A stretch of DNA of 64,000 nucleotides from Gordionus sp. m RMFG-2023 (taxonomy: Eukaryota; Nematomorpha; Gordioida; Chordodea; Parachordodidae): contig NC_088779.1 in the NCBI RefSeq assembly GCF_954871325.1, forward strand, positions 22,694,846-22,758,845, read 5' to 3'. Position numbers and translations under genes: made by a program. Numbering within the stretch: the first letter of the stretch is position 1; the number at the start of each line of letters is the position of its first letter. Under the pieces are notes generated by a model. The model ran no database searches, was not told where the DNA came from, and worked only from the letters and a program-made list of their open reading frames with translations. Shown piece after piece: positions 12,631 to 24,600 of this stretch.

Positions 12631-15600
12631 GTGAGTTTTTAAATATTTTTATTTGTCTAATATGCTAATAGTGATAAGTTGCTAGAGAATGCCAGGCAAA
12701 AATCCTTATTAAAAGCATTAGAAACTCCAGAGGAAAAAAGGGCTAGACGTTTAGCAAAGAAATTAGAAAAGGACAAGAAGAAGAAGGAAAAGTTGGGATG
12801 GGATGATGAACATTTATCATATACAAATGTAGATAATCCTTTTGGAGATTCTAATTTGCATAGACCATTTATATGGCGAAAAAAATTTCAAAAAGAAGGT
12901 CAGAATTTATTTATAATTATATATATATTTATATATCCTCAAAAATTATAGGCATTGACAATGTTCCAGAATCAAAACTTTTAGAAATAAATAGTAGAAA
13001 ATTGGAGGAGAATAAATTGGAACTTGAAAAGGTTAAAAAAAGGAGATGGCTCTATGAAAAAGAAAAGGAATCTAGAGACTATGAAGTAGAATTGATACAG
13101 AGAGAAAAAGAAGCAGCTCAATTTAAAGAATGGGAAAAACAAGAAGACAAATTTCACTTAGAACAAGCTTTATTAAGGTATAAATATGAAATATAATACC
13201 CATTACTTGATTTATGTTAAAATGTTTATAATTTACCAGTTCTTTTTATCACTACAAATTTTTTGAAATTTTTTTTAAAACAAAGTTTTTATATATTTAA
13301 AGATCAGAAATACGTATATCTGATAATAGAGCTAAACCTATTGATCTATTAGCTAAATATATCAGCAATACTAGTGAAGATTTAAATTTGGAAATGCATG
13401 AACCATATACCTATTTAAATGGTTTGAACTTGTCAGATTTAGAGGACCTTTTAGAAGATATAAAAGTAAATTTAATGTTTTATCTATATCTAAATCTATA
13501 TAAAGGTGTATATTGAATTAGAACAAGGTCAGAATGTAGATTATTGGAAAGATATAACTGTTATTGTAGAAGATGAATTGGATAAATTAAAACAAATTGT
13601 AGCTGCTGAAAAAGATGGTTAGTTCCTATATTAATTTGCTTATATATATAATTTTCAGTGGCATAGCAAGAATATCATATTAAAAAAGAAAAATTTTTTT
13701 AAAATTTCTATACCAGACATCATTTTATCCAGTATTAGGGTTAAATTAGCAATTATATTTATCTCAATGATAACCTATTACAGCTTACTTTTGAGAATTA
13801 ATAAATATTACAATAGATAATCATTAAAATCCCAGTTCTGCATTAGACCAATATTTCAAGTCCAACCAAAGAAAAATAGTTTGACCAATCAGCCTATTTT
13901 ATTCTTCAAAGATCCAAATATTATCTACTCTGATTTTTCTAATATTGAACTCTTTATATATGTATGATATTTTAATGAAAGTGGAAAAATCCTAAGCACT
14001 TAAAGAAAAAATATAAAATTCTGGTGTTATTCTATAAAATAATATTTACAAAAATAATTTAAAATTTGGAAAGGTCCAATCTAAATTAAAATTTAAAATC
14101 AAGATTCAATCTGACTGAGTGAGAGAATATTTCTCCAACTAATTCAATTTTGCCAGACTATTCTTTTTTTGCATATTAACAAGAAAAGCAACACATTATT
14201 ATTAAAGTTATGTTTACAGAACTAGTTTTGGGTTATAAATAGTGCTTTTAAACCATTTTTTTGACAGTTTTCTTGCAACAGAAATAAATCATAAGCTTTT
14301 GCCATCCTTGTTTAAAAATTTATGAAAAATATAAAACCACATTGAATTGATAGGACTTTTACACATGCCTTTTTCTAATTAGAATTAGTTTTTGCATATT
14401 ATTTTTTTGTTATAATATTATATATATTTTAATATATTATCCTATATTTATAAGCAATCAATTTCAGATTGTATATTTTTTATAGGCATATATATATGTG
14501 CAGTTCAGGGGCGGACTGGCGACGCTACGGCCTCGTGGGCATTTTTTTTATAGCGGCCTCATTTTTATGGGGGCTTCGCCCCCATACTCCTAATTTTGTT
14601 TTGCCTGGCCTTTGGCCGGGGTCCCTTAAATGGCTTCTGAATTATATGATTTTTATAACTTCTTATTTTTGAAAATAGTTACAAACGATGTACATTTAAA
14701 AAAAAAAGAATAATGACATGATACTCATATATATTTTATTTCATAAAATTGCACATCTAAGATCATATTTATTGCACATATATTTTATATTAGATATAAA
14801 ACAATAATGCACTAAAATTAAATCATACATCACATGTTAATTATAAAATAATACATAATACTCAATATATAAAATCAATTAATTTCACATAAAAAATTAT
14901 TGCAATTATACAATATTGCACAGAAAATAAAATTGCTACCGCCGATCATATTGTAAATAGATATAAATAAGATTTAAATAAAAGAATTAATATAAATTTT
15001 TAAGTTAATAAATCTCTCATTAACTTTGAACCTTTGCACAAATAAACAAGAATATCTTTTAGTTCAATCTGCGCTAAAAGTTCCCGTTCAACTGACATCA
15101 TTAAAAATGCTTCTAATTTTTCTTGTCCTATATTTGGTCTCAGCCCATTTTTTATAATTTTTAATTTACTAAATGTTCTCTCACAATTGACTTGCGTAAA
15201 TGATAAAGTTAAAATGTATTCATATGCTAAAAATAAATTAGTGTAAGCACTTGTATGCATATTGTATCTTTTAATAATTTCGTACACACATATTAAACAC
15301 TTGTTACATCTATTATCACATTTTGAGTTAATATCATTTTGTAATATTCCATCTTCTTCATATGAATCCTCACTTGCACATACGATATCATTGTCCGTTT
15401 CATTTAATTCTTCCACTAAATCTTTGAATACACTGGCAAATGAACACAATTCGTTACGTAATTTAACACTCGATATATTTGCCAATTGTGCCAGTTTTTC
15501 TAAGGCCTTTTCAGAAATACCTTTACTATTTATACCCTCAAAATGCATTGGATGCAAATATTGCACATTCAAAATAAGCTCTTTATTTGCAGAAAACCGT

Positions 15601-18600
15601 TCCGACAAGCTGTTTATAATTTGATCAATTATAGGACGAAATACTTCGACCCTATGAAAGTCAATCGATTCTTGAGGACGTTCATCTTGGCCTTCGTCAC
15701 TATATATTCTCTTCACTCGTCCTATTCGATTTTTTGACAGAGCAGTTTGTACCCAGATACTCTCTGGGAGCTTTAAATATGAAAGTGTTCCATTTAAATT
15801 AGAAGCCATTTTTGTTGTTTTATTTTCAATTGAAGTAATAGTTATAGATGGCACAGAAAACTTGGCATCTTCTATCATTTCCACGCTGATAAAATATCTA
15901 AATTCTTAGTTTGAAGATATAATGACAATGGCCTCATTATTTCAAAAATTTCTAAATATATTATAGAAGTATTTATAGTCTTAAATTTACATAAATTATC
16001 AATCAAAGACTGTGCTTCTGGTGAGGGTTTTGCCTCAAATGACTTATTATCAATTATAAATTGTAAGACACTTATCGTTATTGGAAGTAGGCTCTCTTTG
16101 CCATATATCCATCTAAGGGATTTTTCATGTGGCCACCACCTTGTCTCTCCTATTTTTTGAAGTCTTCTCAACTTATTTTGGTCAGATGAGTTATTCTGTT
16201 TCACCCAAGCATCCATCCTTTTATATGATTCCCCAAAAAAAGTTGCTAGTCTGTTCAACAATCCAAATAAATTTTTGCCTTCAACATTATGGCATGAAAC
16301 ACATATACATAGATTTAATATGTGATTATAACACCAAATATACAAACTACTTGGAGCCTCTTGTCTAATAAGAGCTAGCAACCCAACTAATTCACCCCGC
16401 ATATTTGCCGCACCATCAAATAATTCTCCAATTATATTTCTCATTTGAATTCCATGTTTTAAAAATCATTCACTCAAGATATCAAAAAATCCTTTTCCAG
16501 AAGAGTTTGTAACTTTTGTAAGTGAAAAAGCCTTTCTGTTATTTTGCCATTATATATATACCGTAGGCAAATAGTTGCTTGATCATAAACACTAATGTCT
16601 TGAGTACTATCCATTTGCAAACTAAAACGTTTGTTACCAATCTCCTTTTTTATTAAATTCCTGATCTGATCAAGAACAACATCTATAACTTTGTTAACAG
16701 TTGTTTTCGACAACAAGGTTATGAGAGAACCTCTTCCCTTTGATTTTTCAGAGAGTTTAAACTTTTCTTTTCTACGTTTGCTCTTTAAAATAGCCTTCTC
16801 TAAATGATCTCTTAATATTTGATCATTTTTTGATATAATACGAATCATTTCCAGGAAATTCCCATGATTCAAATTTTCATTTACAAAGTGGCTAAGTGTT
16901 TCAGTAACATTTGATCCTCTATAGGGTAAGTTTTGTTTGCCTAAAAACTTTATTATTTCAAATATTTGTTTTATTATGTGGACATTGCTATAAATTTGTC
17001 GATTTTTTTTATTTAATATTTTAATACTAATTGAATTATCAAATGACTTATTTTTTGATGATCTGAGGTAGGCCTCGACAGCACTAATATGTACTTTTGT
17101 TTCATGTATTTTAATTACTGAATGCATATGACGAAAATTTGTTGAGCCTGTTGTAAAAGTGTTTTCACATACTGCAAATGCCAGGCAGATTGAGCAGTAC
17201 ACAGCTTTGGCTTTATTGCACATTAGTTCTATTGTAATCCATTTTCTAGGTATTTTTTCATTCATTACCATTAGATAATATAATTTATCATATTTACTAT
17301 TTATTGGTTGTATAGGATGTTGCATTAAGAATGCAAGTTTTTGTGGTATAGTAGCTGTTAATTGCAGCTTTAAATTTTCATGTTTATGCATATCCAATTC
17401 TGATAATCCACTTTGTGAAATATCTAAAGGCAGTATTGATGTAGTTGCTTCTGACAAGTGTGAGGATAATAAAGATGGAATTGCTGTAATTGTAGATAAT
17501 GTATTTTCAGGGTGTGTGAATGATTTATCTGCTGTAATGGTTGGTAATATAGTTATAGGTGGGCGTGGCAATGATTGAACTGATGCAATAATAAAAGAAG
17601 ATGTTGCAGATAATGTAGTTGTTTCAGGTAGATGTGAATGGGAGGTTTTCCTTGTTTCACAATAATAAAATCACGATTTTTCACAATAATTCAAAACAAA
17701 TCTTTATTGATTAAAAATCTACCACCAGATCCACGTAATCAGGACAACACAATTTTACATACATTTCAAAAAATAGCTAAATAAATATTAAATTAGATTT
17801 GTTTGCAAATGATTAGTAAATTGTTGCAATCCAAATATTAGGTGAGATTTTAACAATCTGTGTTCGTTGAGTTAAGCTTAGTTAGTAATAATATAATAAA
17901 ATAACAATAAATTAATATTATAAGAAACTTTAGAAAATCAAATTGATCAAAAATTTATTTATTAAAATTATTATTATACCTGGGTTTTATTTGATTTCCT
18001 TTCTTTAATTAAGAACAATACAATAACAAAAGTTTGCTATATTATTTCTACAATAAATTAATGTATAAAAATATAATATAATAAATTAATTAAAACTTAA
18101 TTTACCCTCTACTCGTAGTCAAGCTCAAAAGGAAGCGATTCACTTCATTCGAAAAAAACAGCACGCGATAATGATGTATAGCGTCAAGCGATGTTATTAA
18201 TATTTTATGCATTCAAATATAGTAAATTACATGATAATTCTCAAGGAATGCGATATTAAAAATAAATAAATGATAAGAGAAAATATTATGGACATAATAA
18301 TATTATTTTTTTTCTAATCGGCCTCTTTTTTTATATTTTCCTCCGATCGGCCTCAAAATCGACATTTTCTCGCGGCCTCGTGGGCAAAATGCCCACCGGG
18401 TCTTATGGCCAGTCCGCCCCTGGTGCATTTATTATCTTGCGTGGTAGGAACAATTTTAGTTAAAGTTGTCGAATGAGACTTGAATGTTAACTTTTAATTT
18501 ATGAGTAAATTGTTTTATGTTGTTATAGATGTTCCAGCATATGACTAATCTAATGGGACTCATCCAATATGTGTTGAACTTGGTTATGGTACAGTCGTGA

Positions 18601-21600
18601 TTTAAGATCATTAATATTTTAACTCTACCCTAAAAATAAAATTTTATAAATTGACATTTTAAATATTCTTTAGTTATTACACTTATAACACAAATGTATT
18701 TTGTAATTTCAGCATCTTGTTTCCTCTTCTAAAGTGTTATCACCAGAAACATCCTATTTCAATTCTATATATTTTTTTATAATCATGTTCATTATCATAT
18801 TTGTAATTTCTTTATTTTCAGCATCATTAAAGTCTTTTAAAACTTTACTATAATATTATGAAATCAAATTTTAGACCCCTTATTACCTGGGGCCTGTAGT
18901 AGTAGAGGTTAAAATTTCATATTTGGGAGGTAAATATTTTTAAACTTGAACACTTCTTTTTAAAATATTTGGTCTGTACAAGATTTTTATTGTTAATTTT
19001 TTGGGGCCAACTCAAAATTCTTAAAAAATTTTTATGAATAGTTTTGAAAATTGTTTTTAAAGAGACATTGTAAAATATTGACCTTAATAAAATTGGTTAA
19101 TCTATTATATGATTTTCCAACTGACTAATTCAACTTGGCCTGGACTTTTAATTTTTAAATATTTAGGCTAGACTTGGATTTTGTACCATTTTTTTGGCTA
19201 GGTTCTGGGTCTATACGTCTCTAATTTTTATAAAAGAAAATAAATTCCTAAATTTACCAAAATTAATTTAAAAATTTTTTTTTTTAATTTTGCTAGTTAT
19301 AAATTATTTAATGTCTGTCTCGTTTATTTACAGAATATTATTCTCACAGGAGAGAAGGAATTAACAAATGTGTTAGAGATGATGTACTCAAGATATTTAA
19401 AGGGAAAACGTATACTCAACTAGAGTTGTTGGCAAACCAAATTACTGAAAAAATTCAGGTATTTCTATAAATTTTTTTTGATGTCTTTGATTGCCAAATT
19501 AGAATAATTAAAACTAACTAAGGAAAATGCATCGTTTTTTTAATAATAATTATAATGTGGAAAGAAATTTTTTTTTACCATCACTTCATTTTATTAAACA
19601 CCAGACTCAAGAAAACATTGATATAGGATATTGGGAATCTTTACTGAAACAGCTAAAAGCTTACATGGCAAAAGCTAGGTTGAGAGAAAAACACCAAGAT
19701 TTACTCCGACAAAAATTGTATCAGTTTAAAAAGGAGCAGGGTGTTCTTACCACTCAAGAAAATAACTTGTTCCCTATCCCGTTGGAAGAATTGGCGCAAT
19801 CTAAAATGGAAGGAGATGTAATCAATGATGAAAATAGCCAAATACATCTCGATACAAGTTCTAATATATTGGTGGAAACAGAGACATTAGGTGAGCGAAT
19901 TGGAGATGAAAAGGAACAAAATGAAGAGAGGTATATATATATATATATATATAGATTTTTATTTGCTAAAAAAGTCTTTAGATCAAATATAGTTTTATGT
20001 CTGGGGAGGGGGTTTAAAAACAGGGGTAAAAAAGGAAGCTAGTGATCGAAGACGTTTGGTCAGCCTAGAAATAATATATATATTTTTTGAAAATTTTTCA
20101 GGCTGATTGATGATGTATTGTTTTTTTTAATGGAAGTTTTGGCTCGGAGTTTAGAAATTTGGGATGAGTGGAGCAGGTCGTAAATTGGATTCCCGTAGGG
20201 ACCACTTTTTTTCTGTTACCACCAACCTTTTTGACTGAGTGAAAATTAGTATTAAAAAGGTCATTGGATATGAGGTTGAGGTACATTGGTCGTTGTTTAG
20301 TCAATTGCTATCTAATGACCAATCGTCTTTGATCACCAACCTTAAAAGGTAAAAAGAAATTAGGGATAAATGTAAGTACACAAGGAAAATGAGTAAAGGA
20401 CAGATTAATAAATAAAAAAAATGTTGAAATTTCTTTAAAAAAATAATTTAGTGAGGAGAATGAAATTGAAGCAAGTTATTTGGCTTACGAAGAGGGCAGA
20501 TATAGTCCAGAACTTATACCCGAAAAATATATAGAAAAGGGGGTCGTTATTTCCCAGCAAGACGAAGAAATCAAGAGGATAGAATATTCCAGAAAGTGTT
20601 ATCAACATACGGGATCCTCCAAGGTTAATTTAAGACAAAAAATATAATATAGAAGTTGGGTAATTGCTCTATTTTTAGCAAAATTATATGAAAATATAGC
20701 TCAATTTTGAAAAAGCATAAATAAATTAACCCCTATCACAATGCTTGAACTTTTGGCACGCGCCTAAAAATTAAACAGAATTAACTAATTTTCAGCCATC
20801 ACTCTATAGTAGAGAAGTCTTGATTATTTAAAATATGTTTGGAATTATTATAATAGTTAAAATATAAAGAGTTTATTTATATTGAGTAAAGCGGTGATTA
20901 CGAACTGATACTTATTTGATTCAATGTGACTTGTAAATTTAGTTTATGGAATTATTTATATTTTTTAGTCCATTTGCTTAAAAATTGCTTCAAAATTTAT
21001 CCCTTGCTAGATTTTTGATTGCATATGGGTTATTCCATGTCAAATTCACCAAAAAACGAGATTTTCGAACGACCATCCCTAAAAAAAATGAAACTTGGCA
21101 TGATAGTTATTTATGCTAACTTTGGAGTGCTCAGATCCAAAGATAGAATCAAAATCGAAAATCACGCAATGCATGTTTTCACTGAAAATTTGCTTTTTAA
21201 AAAAATAATTTACCCTCGATTGCGCATCATATAAATATATGACATAATTTATAAAAATACATTCACCTTTAACTAGTCTTACTATAACTTAAATAAAATA
21301 AAATTCCAAAAAGCGCTCAAAATATTTTCAATTTGTGTGTTTTAAGCACAAAAAATGCGTGTAAAAAGTATAATATTCAAACTTATTATAAAAGAAAGTT
21401 GTATAAAATTTTATTACTTGATAAATGATATAATATTATAATTTTATATTAATTTTCATGAAATGATTTAAATCAATCTTTTTTTAGAAGTGAAATATAA
21501 AGAAACGCAACATTTGGTGCGAATCATTTGAGTATTCAATTTACATCCAGGTTTTTTGCACCGCGCCTTTATACTATACTTTGGCCAATTAGCTTTGCGG

Positions 21601-24600
21601 AATAAGACATCTCTGCCCCTTGCTACATTTTTCTTTATATTTGGCACCAATCGACTCTCGTTTTTGTGCAAGGGTTGAAATTTTTATTGCATTTGCAGAA
21701 ATGGTAGTGAAAAATTGTTTGGTTGTTCATTTTGAGACCACAGACCAAGGTCATACAGAAATCGAGTTATGTGCAACCCATTGAACCCGGGGTTATATGA
21801 ACTCGGGCGAGTTCAGACTTCTTTCAGAAAATCGATTTCGATTAAGTTCCTTTTATCAAAACTTTCGCTAAATAGAGTTTTAAATTCCTGAACCCTAATT
21901 CGACGTGCAGAGTACCCCTACTATTAAAATTAATTTAATAATGACATTTGATCTTCTAATGGGAATTTTAGAGGTACATAATCTTGCCTACAATAACCAA
22001 GAATTTAGAAGCATCATATCAAGTATATGAAATACTATACGGTGACACCAATCGCTGCTGGACATGGAATTTTAATTTTCCGCCGTTCCTTTCTTAACCA
22101 CTCACAATCTTCGACAGGATAACTACCTATGTACGTACTTAGGATTATTATAGACTTATTTAATGCCATTTAGTGATATATAATTTTATACTATTTACTG
22201 TTGCCCTCTTCTCAATAAAAGATCCACGCCTCATCTTTTTGAATTCTTTTTCTATTGGAAACTGATGTGTATTTGATTAGCTCTCACTCTTGCAATACAC
22301 TATATTCACTATTGGGCAAGTACGACTTGAAGTTCTATCCCACAGAGCCAATTAGTGATCTGCATCGGGCCTAATTTTTCAAGCCCGGCCCGGCCCGAAA
22401 TTTTTTTTAGAGTTTTGCCGCCCAGGCTCGAACCCAAAATTTTTTTTAGAGTTTTGCCGCCCAGGCTCGAACCCAAAATTTTTTTAAAAAAAATTTACCG
22501 ACCCAGCCCGGCCCGAATTTATTTAAATATAGATATTAATCTTTATAATTACTCAAAATAAAAGACATATGTTATATGTCGTTTATATATCGTTTAGTTT
22601 CAATAAATCAAATATTTTTATTTTACATAAAAAATTCAATATAAAATTTATAAATTTAGATATATTTAAAAAAAATTTCCAAAGTCTTGAATTACTAAAT
22701 TTCCGATAGCTCCAATATCAGGAAATCCTTGAACCTTTTATATTTTACCTAGGTATATAATTATATACTGTTCTTCATCGCTGCATAAAAAGAATGCCCT
22801 TTATCTCCATTTTTTTACGGGTTGTATGGCTTTTGCAAGTGGCTTTATAGGGAATTACTTGTTTGTAGACAAATAGCTTGTCTTTCATTAGAATTCCTTT
22901 CAAAAAAAAATCGGAAATCTTGAGATGCTTTATTTTATATAAAGGGTCAATTTCTGTTGATTCTGGTGTAGGTGTAGAGTTATCATTAAAATGGAATGAG
23001 ACTTTTATTTGATTCAATCTTTTTTGACACATAACATTAGCTACTGATGATTGCCTTATATATACTGATCAATAAGTCAAGATCTTGGGAGTTTTATGAT
23101 AGACATGTAAAAAAGAATTCCGATATTTTTATATTTATCCAGCTCATTTATATTCATATTTAGAGGAGAATTATAAGTTAGATTAATTATATTATAATAT
23201 CAATAATTTTATCCAGAAATTTAATGTAATAAGAAAGGGTTCATGATCTTTTCTGTGTTATGTTGTTTTCCATTTAGGAATTGTTGTAAGCTAATTGGTT
23301 GAAGATAATTTCCATATGATTTTTCTATGATATTTCAGAGTCATATTTGATTGCTCATCATTATCAGAGTCATATAAGGATACATATAAAAACTGACAAA
23401 ATGCCTATGGAATCAACATCTGTTTGTCTTGAAGCAAGAATTTCCTCATCTGATAAATCACTAAGATTAGAATTAGAATTATTCTCAGGAATACAGTTCC
23501 GATTCTGAAAAGGGAATATCGAAAAAGCGCAAAAGTATACATTTATTTAATAAAACGATAAGAGGCAATTGCCAAAAGTCGCACTACCTTTCAGAAGAAT
23601 AAAAATTACAAAAAAATGAGATTTTAGTTTTTATTCAATATCTAAAATATAAAACACATTAATATAAACATAAAATATAAATATACAATTTCATATATAA
23701 TATTAATTGAATATTATTTATGATCAAATATAATTATGTTTATTTATATATATATCAAAATTAGCAATATTATGGTAAATATATTTTATTATTGATAAAT
23801 TCATTTTTTCTTAATATTGAATTATATTTTATTATTACTGTCACAATGAAAGATTTTGTTTGTGAGAACAAAACCTAAATATAAAAAGAAATATATACTA
23901 AAATTATAGTTGAATCATTTATTAAATAATAATCAATATAATTAAATACAAAGTGAAAAACATAATCAAAATAAAAGAAAATTAAAATTAATTAAAAGAA
24001 AAGAAAAGAAAAGAAAAAAATAAAAAAGTAAATTTAAGTTAAAAATAATAATCTTATGATCATCCTTTTTCGCATCATAATTTCTCCATTATATATCCTT
24101 TTTCTTTAATCAACATTTGCATAGTCTCAATTTGTATCGAGATTTAATTTTTTTTTCTTGAGTAGATTTGAATATCTTTCGGCTTCGTAATTTTGTTTAA
24201 AAGTAATTTGCCTGTCTGTTGTTTTTCTTAATCTAGTAAATTTGAATATTACCACAATTACAACAATTACCTTCCAAATACACTACTTCAAAAAGTAAAA
24301 TTAGGAAAATCGAATTCATGGCTTATAATATAAAATTAATCTCATTGCTTTTTACTATTCCATAGTAAGAGTAGTTATTGATATAGTCTCATATTCACAT
24401 GTAAGCATATGAACAATATGTGATATACTCATAAATCCCCGAGGTAACATTTTAATTTGGGTTCTCCTTTACATATATCTACTCTTTACAAATAAACATA
24501 AAAGATTGGAAAATCATAGATTACGTTATAAATCGTATGTAATTTCGTAAAGAAGAGAAGAGATTTTTAATCTCATGGTAGGAGTCGTCATTAATATTGT

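Larger units (their letters stand above)
14506..18422 (-). mobile_element. 3.9-kb hAT transposon (ZMYM/TTF-finger type) inside a CACTIN intron
   Basis: Ends CAGGGGCGGACTGGC and, reverse-complemented, CAGGGGCGGACTGGCC. Flanks GTGCAGTT (14498-14505) and GTGCATTT (18423-18430) are an 8-bp duplication with one mismatch. GGCCTCGTGGGCA words are repeated in inverted form just inside both ends. Three long minus-strand open stretches (16474-17571, 15875-16444, 15000-15884) together cover most of a transposase. Full-length size, near-intact duplication and only about two reading-frame breaks point to a fairly recent insertion. It lies antisense to CACTIN. Confidence 0.92.
21019..23500 (-). mobile_element. 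Decayed piggyBac-type transposon in a CACTIN intron
   Basis: Minus-strand pieces occur in the right order. An acidic N-terminus SNLSDLSDEEIL lies near 23,410-23,470. The DDE_Tnp_1_7-type start follows (GILFYMSIIKLP near 23,100-23,140, CQKRLNQIKVSFHFNDNS at 22,975-23,030, then DPLYKIKHL and an FVYKQVIPYKA stretch). The C-terminal cysteine-rich tail is at 21,480-21,700 (RCKKPGCKL, then TKCCVSL). The catalytic core between them is missing, and a MITE (22353-22707) sits in the gap. The left edge is only a guess, at the conserved-looking GGGTTATTCCATGTCAAATT near 21,027. Many stops and frame changes indicate great age. Confidence 0.7.
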
